From assembly GCA_025359505.1 (NCBI GenBank), contig JANYHH010000067.1, forward strand, positions 1-64,000: a DNA stretch of 64,000 nucleotides, written 5' to 3'. The DNA comes from Deinococcales bacterium. Lineage in GTDB: Bacteria > Deinococcota > Deinococci > Deinococcales > JAAFIG01. The position numbers and the translations under genes were made by a program. The notes under the pieces were generated by a model. The model ran no database searches. It was not told the origin of the DNA and saw nothing but the letters and a program-made list of their open reading frames with translations. This document shows positions 24,436 through 33,898 of this stretch, in pieces (position 1 is the first letter of the stretch; each line of letters begins with the position of its first letter).

Positions 24436-25425
24436 ATGACCCAACCCACCCCGAATTTCGACGGCGCGAACCGCCCCAAAACGCTGGAAAACTACGTCGG
24501 ACAGCGCAAACTAAAATCTAAGCTCGAGGTCTACATCTCGGCCGCCCGCCAACGCGCTCAGGCTTTGGATCACACGCTTTTATTCGGCCCGCCCGGACTG
24601 GGCAAGACCACGCTGGCGCACATCATCGCCAACGAACTCGGCGTCGGCATCAAAGTCACCTCGGGCCCCGCGATCGAAAAGCCCGGCGACCTCGCAGCCA
24701 TCCTCACCAATTCTTTGGAGGAAGGCGACGTGCTGTTCATCGACGAGATTCACCGCCTCGGGCGCGTCGCCGAGGAACACCTGTACCCCGCGATGGAGGA
24801 TTTCAAACTGGATATCGTGATCGGTCAGGGCCCGGCTGCCCGCAGCATTCAACTGCCGATTCCGCGCTTCACGCTGATCGGCGCGACCACCCGCCCCGGA
24901 CTCATCACCACGCCGATGCGAAGCCGCTTTGGGATCATCGAGCATCTGGAGTTTTACTCTCCTGAAGAGATTGCGATGTCGCTGATGCGCGAAGCCGTGC
25001 TGATCGGCATTGACATCAACCCGGACGCCGCTTTGGAGATCGGGGCGCGGTCTCGCGGGACGATGCGAATTGCGAAGAATCTGCTGAACCGCGTGCGCGA
25101 TTACGCGCAAGTCGCTGGTGAAACGCTGATCTCGCAGGCTCGAGCGCAGGACGCGCTGGACAAAATGGGTTTGGACACGTCTGGTTTGAACGAGCGCGAC
25201 CTGAAAATGCTCGACGTGATGATCGCCAAATTTGCGGGTGGGCCCGTCGGTTTGGACACGCTGGCAACCGCAATCTCTGAAGACTCACTGACGATTGAAG
25301 ATGTCTACGAGCCGTACCTGATTCAACTCGGGTTCATCAAACGCACCGCTCGAGGGCGCATGGTCACGCCGCTGGCGTATGACCATTTGGGCTACGCGTT
25401 GCCGCAAGACATTCTGCTCGATTGA
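24436..25425 (+). CDS. ruvB: Holliday junction branch migration helicase RuvB
   Basis: 329 residues, standard length. Hexameric AAA+ motor that drives branch migration with RuvA. Walker A GPPGLGKT at 51-58, Walker B LFIDEIHRL at 100-108, sensor GATTRPG at 149-155 and the C-terminal winged helix ending in QLGFIKRTARGRMVTPLAYDH (arginine-rich DNA contact). GAGGAG is 6 nt before the ATG. ruvA and ruvC are not adjacent. Confidence 0.97.
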   Translation: MTQPTPNFDGANRPKTLENYVGQRKLKSKLEVYISAARQRAQALDHTLLFGPPGLGKTTLAHIIANELGVGIKVTSGPAIEKPGDLAAILTNSLEEGDVLFIDEIHRLGRVAEEHLYPAMEDFKLDIVIGQGPAARSIQLPIPRFTLIGATTRPGLITTPMRSRFGIIEHLEFYSPEEIAMSLMREAVLIGIDINPDAALEIGARSRGTMRIAKNLLNRVRDYAQVAGETLISQARAQDALDKMGLDTSGLNERDLKMLDVMIAKFAGGPVGLDTLATAISEDSLTIEDVYEPYLIQLGFIKRTARGRMVTPLAYDHLGYALPQDILLD

Positions 25426-25445
25426 ACCGTCTCAAGCCACGAAAA

Positions 25446-25475
25446 AGCCGCTCGAGACGTGAAACTCGAGCGGCT
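25446..25475 (+). terminator. Hairpin after ruvB built on two CTCGAG
   Basis: AGCCGCTCGAG and CTCGAGCGGCT form an 11-bp perfect stem with an 8-nt loop, 20 nt after the ruvB stop. On the plus strand only GGTTAAT follows; on the minus strand TTTTTC follows. It is a likely 3' end of ruvB but not a textbook terminator in that direction. Confidence 0.5.
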
Positions 25476-25605
25476 GGTTAATGGTCATGCTCGGGTTTAG
25501 CGGGTCAGCAGAATCGTTCGAGCAGCACAGTACAGGTGCTGTGAAAAACCAATATCATCTCGAGCCACATCACCCCGCCCCTCGAGTCTGCTGTACGCTG
25601 CGTTC

Positions 25606-26109
25606 ATGCGATTCGCGCTTGCTTTCCTGCTCGGGCTGCTCTGCGTCGTTCACGCCCAAACCATCAGCGTTAAAAACTGGCAGTCGCACCCCGCGATTCT
25701 CGAGATACGCGGGATTTACGCAGATGTGAACACACTCATCGCGCAACAGAAACTGAAGCTCGAGGCAAAAACGTTCGGCTACTGCCCATCGTGGGACTTG
25801 GAGCGCAAGAAATACGCCACTGCGAACGGGATCGTGCGGCGCTACGTTAAAGCGGGCGGCAGTGACGACAGCGCCGTGACGTTTGACCACACCTACGACG
25901 CGCTCGGGCGATTGCGGTTCGTGCTGGTCAAAGCCGGAGCGGTCAACAACACACAGCTCGAGCAGCGCTGGTACTTTAACTCGAACGGCAAGTCGTTGTG
26001 GGTGGATCGGCGGATGACCGGGCCCGGTTACACCTTTAGCGATGCGGACTTTTTGCGCGAGATGGTGTGGAACCCAAAGAAGGCTTTCACAGCCGCACCA
26101 CCGTGCTGA
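25606..26109 (+). CDS. Secreted hypothetical protein
   Basis: 167 residues. Signal peptide MRFALAFLLGLLCVVHAQ with a cut after HA-Q or nearby. The mature part includes two cysteines (GYCPSWD and the C-terminal PPC). No known domain; DHTYDALGRLRFVLVKAGA hints at a beta fold. TACGCT at 25594-25599 lies 6 nt before the ATG (leaderless). The longer frame on the opposite strand is a shadow of it. Confidence 0.75.
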   Translation: MRFALAFLLGLLCVVHAQTISVKNWQSHPAILEIRGIYADVNTLIAQQKLKLEAKTFGYCPSWDLERKKYATANGIVRRYVKAGGSDDSAVTFDHTYDALGRLRFVLVKAGAVNNTQLEQRWYFNSNGKSLWVDRRMTGPGYTFSDADFLREMVWNPKKAFTAAPPC

Positions 26110-26641
26110 ACGTGTACTTACACCAAAGCCTCGAGCTTGCACGAGCTAGGAGTCGTGCGGCGCTCGAGCGCGTTATTTTAAGCAATTACCTTGTCTTTGA
26201 AGCACGATTTCAGTTTTGTTGTTGGCCGCTCTCACCCCGCCGCTGCGCGTTTCGCCTTGCGAACATGGGTTCGACGGCCCTCTCTCGTTTCACGAAAGAG
26301 GGCAAAATGTTGTGCAATGCGGCTCCCTTCTCTCGCCAGCGAGAGAAGGGTTGGGGATGAGAGTGGCGTCTAGAGCGACGTTTTTGCCGGATTAGACAAA
26401 ACAGATTGCTGAAACGGATGCCGATGGGGTCGTGCGTCACAGCCATGCGTGCAAGGCGCGTTGCGAGTACGCGCTCGAGCGTCGCCGTTCACGAAGGGAA
26501 CGAGCTACCCCCTCTTGCCCCGACAACAGCACCTCACGGGCATGGGCGCTACTTCGCAGGGGGTGACTCGAGACTGTGCGACTCGAGAGCAACCTGTTTG
26601 CCTCTACGGTCAACCTTTGCGGGTCGGGTACACTCCACAGC
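26110..26641. other. 530-bp intergenic block with REP-like repeats
   Basis: No credible gene. It contains two strong hairpins (next entry), a segment TTTGCGAACATG-like (TTGCGAACATGGGTTCG near 26257) shared with 33.75 kb, and TGCGTCACAGCCATGCGTGC near 26433, also similar to 33.72 kb. The end carries the -10 of the next gene. Looks like accumulated non-coding repeats. Confidence 0.5.
26278..26350. repeat. REP-like double hairpin
   Basis: CCCTCTCTCG/CGAAAGAGGG (26278-26302, one mismatch) and CCCTTCTCTCGC/GCGAGAGAAGGG (26325-26350, perfect 12-bp stem, 2-nt loop). A related CCCTCTCC hairpin occurs at 30392-30417. Confidence 0.6.
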
Positions 26642-27958
26642 ATGTTGCACGCCTCACTGCTGGGTCGCCTCGAGTTCACGCTGAACGGTTCCCCGCTTGC
26701 CTTGCCGATGGGACGGGCGCTCGAGCTGCTGGTGTTTCTGGCGAGCAGCTCCCAAGGGCGCAGCACGGCGGATCTCGAGGCGATGTTCGGTAGCGTGTCC
26801 GATAGCTCGAGTGCGGGCTTAACTGATTACGCTGCGTTCCTTGAGTTTGATGCGGACGGCGTGCGCTTCACGGGCAGCAGCGATGTCGGTGCGTATCGCA
26901 GTTTGGCGAGTGACCTCAAAGGGCTTTCCAAGCTGCGCGGCAAATTCTGCCCGGACTTAACCTCGAGCAACACTGCATTTCAGGCTTGGCTCGAGGCTGA
27001 GCGCTTCGCGGTGCGGCGGATTTTCTTATCAGCCCTGCTGCAAAACGCCGCTCAACTCGCCGAGTCTGGGCGAGAGCGAGAAGGCAAAGCCAACCTCGAG
27101 TACGTGCAGCGCGAATCCGCCTTGCTGGAACCGCGCTTTCAAGCGGAGCTATGCCTCGAGTTGGCGCGGTATCACTGGCGTTTGAACCAGCCGGAGTTGA
27201 CAGTGCGAATGTTGGAGGCGGCGCTGCCAAACTTGAGCGGTGCGGTGCGGGACGAGGCAATGGTCAACCTCGGTGCGGCACTGGTGCGCGTTGGTCAGCT
27301 CGCGGACGCCGCGAGTTTGCTTGCGTCGGTGGTCAGCGGCGCGTCGCACGGCTGGGCGCTCGCGCACCGCGCTAACGCGCAGCGCTTCGCGGGACAGCTC
27401 GAGGCAGCGATTGCGACGGCTGACCTCGCGTATCACGCAGCCGCTCGAGATGAAGACGGTTTTCTGGCCGTATCGGCGCTGTGCGTCAAAGGTGAGGCGC
27501 TGCTCGAGTTGGCGATCGCTGCCAAGTCTGAACCGCTCGAGGCGACGATTGCCTTCGGCAAGGCCTTTGGCATCACCGAAATGCTCGGTGAGGAATCTTC
27601 AGCCGCGCCGCTGGCGGGTCTGGCGCACGCGCACGCGGTCTGGGGCAACCAGCAAAAAGCCTTGGAGCAGGCCGAGAAAGCCTTCAAGCGTGCTCGAGCC
27701 GCCAAAGACAGTGCCAGCGTGATTCGCGCACTCCTAGCGCTGTACGCCACGACGCGGATTGGCAGTTTCGCCCGCAACGCACTCACTGAAGCGAGAAGCT
27801 TCAATCACCTGCCGCTCGAGCTGCTGGCCACGCTGTGCGTTTTAGAGAAAGACCCTGACCCCGCCCTCGCCCAGCACGCGATCACCTTGGCGCGACAAAC
27901 GGGCAATGCAGCCTGTGAAACTCAAGCCATGCGTTTTCCCACCGTAGAATCACCGTGA
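26642..27958 (+). CDS. SARP/AfsR-like transcriptional regulator with TPR region
   Basis: 438 residues. Residues 1-80 look like the winged-helix DNA-binding domain of SARP proteins (LLGRLEFTLNGSPLALPMGR, then ALELLVFLAS), followed by a BTAD-like helical domain and TPR-type helices (DEAMVNLGAALVRVGQLADA, NQQKALEQAEKAFKRARAAK). ATG 26642 is chosen because TACACT at 26629-26634 lies 7 nt upstream and the domain begins at once. The target genes are unknown; the MBL hydrolase follows with overlapping stop and start. A second, inverted-architecture relative is at 55.9 kb. Confidence 0.78.
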   Translation: MLHASLLGRLEFTLNGSPLALPMGRALELLVFLASSSQGRSTADLEAMFGSVSDSSSAGLTDYAAFLEFDADGVRFTGSSDVGAYRSLASDLKGLSKLRGKFCPDLTSSNTAFQAWLEAERFAVRRIFLSALLQNAAQLAESGREREGKANLEYVQRESALLEPRFQAELCLELARYHWRLNQPELTVRMLEAALPNLSGAVRDEAMVNLGAALVRVGQLADAASLLASVVSGASHGWALAHRANAQRFAGQLEAAIATADLAYHAAARDEDGFLAVSALCVKGEALLELAIAAKSEPLEATIAFGKAFGITEMLGEESSAAPLAGLAHAHAVWGNQQKALEQAEKAFKRARAAKDSASVIRALLALYATTRIGSFARNALTEARSFNHLPLELLATLCVLEKDPDPALAQHAITLARQTGNAACETQAMRFPTVESP

Positions 27959-28608
27959 TGAACCAACGCTCGAGTTTCACCTTTGCCGATGTCACCGTCG
28001 ATTGCCTTGTCACGGGCCCCGTGCAGGAGAACACGTATTTGATTCGCCACATCAGCGGCGACGCCGTGCTGATCGATCCGGGCGACGACGCTGATGACAT
28101 CCTCGAGCTGGTGCGCGTCACGGGCGCGAAGGTGCTGGCGATCCTGCTGACCCACGCGCATTTCGATCACATCGGCGCGGTACATGCCACTCGAGTCGCG
28201 CTGCACGCGCCGGTCTATCTGCATAAGGACGCGTGGACGCCGTACAGCCGGGCGCACATCTCGGCTGAGCGCTTCAACATTCCGTTCACGCAACCCGCAG
28301 CGCCAGAATTCAAACTCGAGCTGGGCGCAGTGAAGTTTGGGGCGCTCGAGTTCACCGCGCTGTTCACGCCGGGTCACGCGCCGGGTCACATCGCGCTGTA
28401 CTCAAAGAGCGGCTTCGTGATTTCTGGCGATGCGCTGTTTAAAAACACCGTCGGGCGCACCGATATTCCCGGCGCGGATCACGGGTTGCTGATTCGGCAA
28501 ATCAAATCTGAGTTGTACACCCTGCCGTTTGAGACGGTCGTGCTGCCCGGTCACGGCAGTGAAACGACGATTGGCGCTGAAATCGCTGAAAATCCGCACA
28601 CGCGCTGA
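27958..28608 (+). CDS. MBL-fold metal hydrolase (glyoxalase II-like)
   Basis: 216 residues. Metallo-beta-lactamase fold with LLTHAHFDHIG (His66, His68, Asp70, His71), a further metal His in TPGHAPGHIALY, Asp in ISGDALFK and PGHGSET near the end. These features match the small YcbL/glyoxalase-II-like hydrolases, which cleave thioesters. TAGAAT lies 7 nt before ATG 27958, favouring that over the GTG at 27955. It is adjacent to methylglyoxal synthase, which fits methylglyoxal metabolism but does not prove it. Confidence 0.88.
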   Translation: MNQRSSFTFADVTVDCLVTGPVQENTYLIRHISGDAVLIDPGDDADDILELVRVTGAKVLAILLTHAHFDHIGAVHATRVALHAPVYLHKDAWTPYSRAHISAERFNIPFTQPAAPEFKLELGAVKFGALEFTALFTPGHAPGHIALYSKSGFVISGDALFKNTVGRTDIPGADHGLLIRQIKSELYTLPFETVVLPGHGSETTIGAEIAENPHTR

Positions 28609-28670
28609 TGTTGCTCGAGGCTAACCTGCTCGAGACGACCCACGCGCTGACCTGATACGCTACGCCCACG

Positions 28671-29051
28671 ATGCCTCGAGCCTTGATCGCGCTGATCGCG
28701 CACGACAACAAAAAAGACGACTTGCTGCGATTCGTCACCGACCACCTGCCGACCTTCGCCCGATTCCAGCTCTTCGGCACGGGCACGACCGCTCGGATCA
28801 TCAGCGATGGTACGGGGCTGGTCGTGCAGCGCTTGCTGTCCGGGCCGCTCGGCGGCGATCAGCAGATCGGCGCGGCGATCGCCGAGGACAAGGTGCTGGC
28901 GGTGTTTTTCTTTCGTGACCCGCTGACCGCCCAACCGCACGAACCCGATGTCAGCGCCTTACTTCGCATCTGCGATGTCCACGACGTGCCGCTGGCCACC
29001 AACGTCAGCAGCGCGACCGCGCTGTGCGACTGGCTCGAGTGCCGGATTTGA
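28671..29051 (+). CDS. mgsA: Methylglyoxal synthase
   Basis: 126 residues. Converts dihydroxyacetone phosphate to methylglyoxal and phosphate, a glycolytic bypass under phosphate limitation. [16 protein letters not shown] (His, Asp), GTGTT phosphate loop, [12 protein letters not shown] with the catalytic Asp and the C-terminal [12 protein letters not shown] are diagnostic. TACGCT at 28656-28661 precedes ATG by 9 nt. Confidence 0.96.
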   Translation: MPRALIALIAHDNKKDDLLRFVTDHLPTFARFQLFGTGTTARIISDGTGLVVQRLLSGPLGGDQQIGAAIAEDKVLAVFFFRDPLTAQPHEPDVSALLRICDVHDVPLATNVSSATALCDWLECRI

Positions 29052-29235
29052 AGCCTCGCCAGCACGGGGGGCGCAGCCACGTTGAAGCGTGCGCTACAGC
29101 CAACCTGTACGCGCCAATGCTGTAAAAAATGACTGTTGACTGCAATATGGCAGCTCGAGCCATTGCGCTCGTCAAATTTAATGCTCGCCAGACTTCACGA
29201 GGTTGCTGGTGAGCGCGAACCCTAGGAGGTTCCCC

Positions 29236-30258
29236 ATGAATTCACCGCTTCAAATCCTCGCTGTACCGCTCCAAATGCCCCTTAAGACCTTCAAGAAGGC
29301 GTACCTGTTCCCGAACACCGATAGCCTGATCCCGATTATCACCCGAGGCTATGACGCCAACTTCAAGCCGGACGATGCGTACCGCGCCACACTGCCCGAC
29401 ATGACCGAGACCGTCGGTGCGGTCGAGGGTGCGAACGTCGCCATTCAGCAAGTCGGCATTCACGGCTTCAAACTGCCGTTGCGTTTCACGGCTCAAACAG
29501 GGGAGACGCTGACGCTCGAGGCCAAAGTCACCGGAACGGTCTCCTTGGAGGCGGATTCCAAAGGCATCAACATGAGCCGCATCGTGAGGACGTTCTACAC
29601 GCACAAGGACGAGACCTTCACCTTGGAGACGCTGACGGGCATCCTGCGCGATTACCACACGCAGATTGGCGGTTTCCAAGCGCGGCTGCGCGTCGCTGTC
29701 TCGTACCCGATGCTGGTTCCCAGCCTCCGCAGCGGTCTCGAGGGCTACCAGTTTTACAGCGCGACCTTTGAGGGTACGCTCGATTCAAGCGGCCGCGTGC
29801 GGCGCTTCGTGGAACTGGACTTCGTGTACTCGAGCGCCTGCCCGTGCAGCGCAGAGCTAGCCGAACACGCCCGCGACGTGCGCGGCGCATACGCGATTCC
29901 GCACAGCCAACGCAGCAAAGCCCGCGTCAAACTCGAGGTTGCCGCAGGCGCGACGTTGACGCTCGAGGATGTGATCCTTCACTGTCGCAACGCGCTGCAC
30001 ACCGAAACGCAGGTGATGGTCAAACGCGAGGACGAGCAGGCGTTTGCTGAGCTGAACGGTGCGTACCCCAAATTCGTCGAGGACGCGGCGCGGCTGGTTT
30101 TTGAACAGCTTCAAGCTGATGGGCGCATCCGCGATTTTCAAGTCGTGTGCAGCCATTTGGAAAGCCTGCACTCGCACGACGCGGTGTCGGTGATCTGTAA
30201 AGGCGTCGCGGGCGGGTACAGCGCGGACTTCACGGATTTCGGGCAGCTCACCTGTTGA
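29236..30258 (+). CDS. folE2: GTP cyclohydrolase IB
   Basis: 340 residues. The metal-dependent GTP cyclohydrolase (GCYH-IB/FolE2) that makes dihydroneopterin triphosphate for folate or the queuosine precursor. Visible: [12 protein letters not shown] near residues 109-120 and the metal-binding [11 protein letters not shown] with Cys202 and Cys204. ATG 29236 has an excellent SD (TAGGAGGT) 5 nt upstream; the frame's earlier start at 29203 has none. A putative queuosine-precursor transporter is encoded at 54.8 kb. The leader contains an inverted CACGTT/GCGTG repeat but no riboswitch I can recognise. Confidence 0.95.
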   Translation: MNSPLQILAVPLQMPLKTFKKAYLFPNTDSLIPIITRGYDANFKPDDAYRATLPDMTETVGAVEGANVAIQQVGIHGFKLPLRFTAQTGETLTLEAKVTGTVSLEADSKGINMSRIVRTFYTHKDETFTLETLTGILRDYHTQIGGFQARLRVAVSYPMLVPSLRSGLEGYQFYSATFEGTLDSSGRVRRFVELDFVYSSACPCSAELAEHARDVRGAYAIPHSQRSKARVKLEVAAGATLTLEDVILHCRNALHTETQVMVKREDEQAFAELNGAYPKFVEDAARLVFEQLQADGRIRDFQVVCSHLESLHSHDAVSVICKGVAGGYSADFTDFGQLTC

Positions 30259-30619
30259 TCGGTTAAAGACTCGAGAGAGCGTTTTTGTGCTGTTGTAGGG
30301 GCGATCCTTGTGACATTGACTCCGACTTAATCAAAAAACCTGTGTTGCACAGCACATCACTGAGAGCAAGTCGAGCCTCGAGCGTCGCACGACCCTCTCC
30401 AGCACGCGGGAGAGGGTGGCGCTTCAGCGACGGGAGAGGGCTGCGACGCTTGCACGATCTTGCGCGGTCAAACTGTCGTGTCTCACGGCATCAGTGATGA
30501 AGTCGGAGTGTATGGGCGGGCGCTCATACTGACGAACCCATGCGAATCGACAGATCTCGAGAACCTTGACGATCAGGACGAAGCTCGAGGCGGTTGGCGA
30601 TCACCTCGAGCCAGTACAT
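30259..30619. other. 360-bp intergenic stretch with repeats
   Basis: Contains the hairpin ACCCTCTCC/GGAGAGGGT at 30392-30417 with another GGGAGAGGG just after it, and a TGTAGGGGCGATCCTTGTG segment near 30294 that resembles GTAGGGGTGAACCTTGTG at 33.82 kb. No gene seen. Confidence 0.5.
30392..30417. repeat. REP-like hairpin
   Basis: Nine-bp stem ACCCTCTCC/GGAGAGGGT with an 8-nt loop; related to the hairpins at 26278-26350. Confidence 0.55.
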
Positions 30620-31318
30620 TTACTCGAGGTTGCTCACGTTAATCCAGCCGCGCTTGATGCCGTACAGCACGGCTTCGGTGCGGCTACCAACGCCAAGCTT
30701 GCTGAAAATATTGGCCAAATGCACCTGCACGGTGCGCGGGCTGATGTCGAGCACCTTGGCGATCTCTTTGTTGGTGCTGCCCGTTGCGGCTGAGCGCATG
30801 ACCTCGAGTTCACGCGGGGAGAGTGCGTCGTTGTCGTGATTCTGCGCCGCTTGGCTCTGGGCGCTGAAGCGTCCCAGCACCTTCTTGGCAATGCTCGGGT
30901 GCAGCACGCTCTCGCCCTCAAAGACGCTGCGAATCGCGTGAATCAACTCTTCCTCACGGGCGTTTTTCATGATGTACCCAGCCGCGCCCGCTTCCAGCAG
31001 CGCGAAGACATACGCGTCATCGTCGTAACTGGTCAGCACCAAAATGGCGACGCTCGGCGTGAGTTTCTTGATGGCTTGCGTGGCTTCGATGCCGTTCATG
31101 CCCGGCATCGAAACGTCCATCAAAATCACGTCGGGTCTCGAGGCGCTCACCCACGCCAGTGCCTCGCGTCCGTCACTCGCCTCGCCCATCACTTCAATAT
31201 CCGGGTACGGCTCGAGCATTTCCTTCGTGCCTTTGCGGACAATCGGGTGATCGTCCACCAGCAGCACTTGAATGCGGCGCGTCGGAGCGCCGTCGGTGGA
31301 GTCGGTTGGCAAGGTCAT
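30620..31318 (-). CDS. NarL/FixJ-family response regulator
   Basis: 232 residues. Receiver domain with acidic pair Asp22/Asp23 (VDDHP), phosphoacceptor Asp68 ([12 protein letters not shown]) and the conserved Lys in AAGYIMK; C-terminal LuxR helix-turn-helix ([20 protein letters not shown], then [19 protein letters not shown]). TATGAT lies 7 nt before ATG 31318, so this start is preferred to the one at 31330. No histidine kinase is adjacent; it is an orphan regulator. Confidence 0.93.
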   Translation of the reverse strand: MTLPTDSTDGAPTRRIQVLLVDDHPIVRKGTKEMLEPYPDIEVMGEASDGREALAWVSASRPDVILMDVSMPGMNGIEATQAIKKLTPSVAILVLTSYDDDAYVFALLEAGAAGYIMKNAREEELIHAIRSVFEGESVLHPSIAKKVLGRFSAQSQAAQNHDNDALSPRELEVMRSAATGSTNKEIAKVLDISPRTVQVHLANIFSKLGVGSRTEAVLYGIKRGWINVSNLE

Positions 31319-31385
31319 GCCCGAAATCATACCTCACGTTGTCAATGGCGCTTTTGCAGGGGTTTTGCGCGTAAAATACCTAGGG

Positions 31386-31748
31386 GTGTCGATGATGCGA
31401 TGGGGTTCCGCCAATCTCGAGAGTGACAAAGCGGTTCAGTACCTGCACACGAAGGTCATGGAGCCGCTCGAGTCGCAGATTCTGAGCGTGCTGAAAAACG
31501 ACGTATATGCCGATGCTGATGGGGACGGGTGCGCCACGATGATCGCGGTGGACGCACTCGCGGTTGTTTGTGCTTGTTTTAGCGAAACGACACGGATCAA
31601 AAAACGGAAACTGACGCAAATTCGCAAGCGGTACTTGGAGGTTTGGAGCCGAACGATCGACGAACTCGAGCCGGTCGAGGGTCACAAAGCAGCTCGCCAA
31701 GCGCATATCCAAGCCAGCTTCGCCCGACTGCTCGAGCACGCCAAATGA
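31386..31748 (+). CDS. DUF4259-like protein
   Basis: 120 residues. MSMMRWGSANLESDKAVQYL resembles the start of DUF4259 proteins (a WG motif then acidic residues), with YADADGDGCATMIAVDALAV as the second conserved block. Function of the family is unknown. GTG 31386 is 8 nt after TAAAAT (31372-31377); a longer frame begins at 31272 without support. It is divergent from the response regulator. Confidence 0.6.
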   Translation: MSMMRWGSANLESDKAVQYLHTKVMEPLESQILSVLKNDVYADADGDGCATMIAVDALAVVCACFSETTRIKKRKLTQIRKRYLEVWSRTIDELEPVEGHKAARQAHIQASFARLLEHAK

Positions 31749-31761
31749 TCAAAACTTTCAC

Positions 31762-32598
31762 TCACCCCTCGAGCCGCCTGAGTTCCACCGTCCAACCCGT
31801 GCCGCTCGAGATGCTGTGTTCATTTGCGAAGCTCGAGCAGTTGATCCCGAGGCTGGCGTGCAGCAAGCTGTTGACGTACAGCAGGTGCGTACCTGCGTCG
31901 ACGTGACCGAAACTCGGGACGAAGTGCAGCACATCTCGGAAACGTTCTTGGTGATCGTGCAGCACGCGCACGCTGACCTGATCGCCGAGTTTTAAGCCAG
32001 CCGTCTCGAGCAGCGATTTGGGGATGTTCGTCCAGACGTTGCCGAATTGAATGTCCAGCACGGGAATTCCGCCGATGATTACACTGTCCTCAATACGCGG
32101 CTTGATAACCTCGAGTTCGGTGATGATGGCTAAAGGCTCGCCCGCCTCCTCGAGCTGCATTGCGCCTGAAGCCAGCCGCGCCCCGACGAAGGCGTACAGG
32201 TCGCGCCCCAAAAAAGTGTAACTTTCGCTCGAGCCGGGCAAGCGCTGCGTGAGTTCGTTGAGGTCAAAGACATCACTCAAGCCGATGTCAGCGGCGATGA
32301 AGGTCAGCAGCCCGTTGTCCGGGCAGACGTAGACGCGACCGTCGTTGTCGCGGGCCGCCAGACTCTTGCGGTTCGTGCCGACGCCCGGATCGACCACGAT
32401 CACGAAGACCGTGCCGGAATCCCAATAACTGGCGGCTTGGCGCAGGCGGTACGCGCCTTCCAGAATGTTGAAGGCGGGAATCTCGTGCGTCAGATCAACG
32501 ACGTTCAGAGCAGCGCTGACAGAATGCGCTACGCCTTTCATCGCTGCCACTGCGCCGTCTTTAATCCCAAAGTCGGTCAATAAAACGAGCGGTTTCAC
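31762..32598 (-). CDS. SAM hydrolase/SAM-dependent halogenase family protein
   Basis: 278 residues of the DUF62 family, which splits S-adenosylmethionine with hydroxide into adenosine and methionine (or, in rare members, uses halide). N-terminal LVLLTDFGIKDGAVAAMKG and VVDPGVGTNRKSLA (Asp and Gly-rich SAM site) plus CPDNGLLTF are signature blocks. GTG start with GAGGGTG 6 nt upstream. Hydroxide rather than halide use is the default for such chromosomal members; that is inference. Confidence 0.9.
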   Translation of the reverse strand: MKPLVLLTDFGIKDGAVAAMKGVAHSVSAALNVVDLTHEIPAFNILEGAYRLRQAASYWDSGTVFVIVVDPGVGTNRKSLAARDNDGRVYVCPDNGLLTFIAADIGLSDVFDLNELTQRLPGSSESYTFLGRDLYAFVGARLASGAMQLEEAGEPLAIITELEVIKPRIEDSVIIGGIPVLDIQFGNVWTNIPKSLLETAGLKLGDQVSVRVLHDHQERFRDVLHFVPSFGHVDAGTHLLYVNSLLHASLGINCSSFANEHSISSGTGWTVELRRLEG

Positions 32599-32767
32599 TG
32601 TTACACCCTCAAAGGATTTCGGCTAGCCAAGCGGGATGATTACCGTCGGCTGCACTCACCCCGATTTAGTCAGTCTAGCGCAGTTGTCGCGCTCGAGACA
32701 AGGATGGGAGGGCGCAGAGCAAAAAGCTCGAAAGTGCAGCAAACAGTGGTTCTCGAGCTGAATCGGT

Positions 32768-33613
32768 TTACGCGAACGGTGCGGTGACGCCTAGAGTTTT
32801 GGATATCGCGCCCAGCACCAAGCGCGGGTAGAGTTCCGCAACCGCGAAGGTCAGCAGTGCGAATCGCAGGAAGTTCCCGATGCCGCTGCGCTTGATGCTT
32901 TCGGGCAACAGCAGGCTCGAGCCGACGTACAGCGCCAGTGCCAGCGCTAAGCCGCCCAGTGCGAAGGCGACTCGAGGCAAGGGTTTTGCGGGCGGTGTGA
33001 AGGTCGCACTGGCGCTGAAAAAGCCCCACAGCACGCCGAACGTCCGCCCGTAATCCTCGGGCAGCAACGCGCTCAGTGCGCCCAGCGCGACCAGCAATCC
33101 AAACGCCACGATGCCGTTGATACGTCCGACCTCGAGCCGCGTGGCGATGAAGGCCATGCCCGCCCCGAGTGCTAAACCCAACAGCACGTCGTCCAGAAAA
33201 TGCACGCCCAAATACAGCCTCGAGAACGCGACCAGCAGCGTGACCACGATGCACGCGACCCAGATGATCGGACGTGAAATGTAAATCGCCAGCACACCCC
33301 AGAAAAACGCGGCGTTTTGCGAGTGACCGCTTGGCAGGCCCGGCCCCGCAGCGGTGGCTTTGGCAGCGGCACTGGTGATTTCTGGCTCTAAAGTGAACGG
33401 GCGTGGCAGGTTGAAGCCGTATTTGAACGCGGTGTTGATGGCGACGCCCACGCCAAACCACAGCCCCAATTGCCGACCGACTCGAGGTGCGAGCATGAAG
33501 GTTAGGGTCAGAAGCGCGATGTAGCCAAATTCCGAACCGAGGTTGGTAATCAGTAAAAACACGCCGTCGAGCGAGCCATCGCCGCGAACCCAGCGAATGA
33601 AGTTTAAGTCCAT
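32768..33613 (-). CDS. PAP2-family membrane phosphatase
   Basis: 281 residues, several membrane helices. All three phosphatase motifs are seen: KYGFNLPRP (64-72), PSGH (94-97) and SRLYLGVHFLDD (131-142). It could dephosphorylate phosphatidic acid, diacylglycerol pyrophosphate or undecaprenyl pyrophosphate in the membrane. A large competing frame on the same strand (32670-33734) is Arg-rich and has no such motifs. TATCGT precedes the ATG by 5 nt. Confidence 0.93.
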   Translation of the reverse strand: MDLNFIRWVRGDGSLDGVFLLITNLGSEFGYIALLTLTFMLAPRVGRQLGLWFGVGVAINTAFKYGFNLPRPFTLEPEITSAAAKATAAGPGLPSGHSQNAAFFWGVLAIYISRPIIWVACIVVTLLVAFSRLYLGVHFLDDVLLGLALGAGMAFIATRLEVGRINGIVAFGLLVALGALSALLPEDYGRTFGVLWGFFSASATFTPPAKPLPRVAFALGGLALALALYVGSSLLLPESIKRSGIGNFLRFALLTFAVAELYPRLVLGAISKTLGVTAPFA

Positions 33614-33717
33614 TCGTCACGATACCGCAGGCGCTAAAATAACGCGCATCGAAGCGTCTCGAGTCCGTCCAAACCTCACAGCCCGAGGTGGCATTGTCGC
33701 CGCGTTGGCCGGGCGAG

Positions 33718-33840
33718 GCATGCGTCACACCCATGTGTGCGTTTCACTTTGCGAACATGAGTTCGGCGCACAACGCCCCTGCGAAGTTCAATCGAGAAAG
33801 CTCCTACATGCGATTGCTCGTAGGGGTGAACCTTGTGTTC
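33718..33840. repeat. Interspersed repeat copy in the gap before mobA
   Basis: TGCGTCACACCCATGTGTGC and TTTGCGAACATGAGTTCG match segments at 26.43 and 26.25 kb with few differences, and GTAGGGGTGAACCTTGTG near 33819 resembles 30.29 kb. The 285-bp gap holds no gene. Confidence 0.5.
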
Positions 33841-33898
33841 GCCAGCCATTGCGCGACCACCACGCTCGAGATGCGATTCCTCCCCGAGGAATGCCCAC

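Noticed and set aside
25570-26142. 190-residue minus-strand ORF
   Set aside because: The plus frame has a signal peptide and a leaderless promoter; the minus frame has neither.
31762-32598. Fluorinase/chlorinase for halometabolite synthesis
   Set aside because: The family includes rare halogenases, but no halogenation pathway genes are near and nothing in the sequence distinguishes it from the common SAM hydrolase.
32670-33734. 354-residue minus-strand ORF
   Set aside because: Arg/Ala-rich shadow in another frame of the PAP2 phosphatase, whose motifs are all in the 32768-33613 frame.
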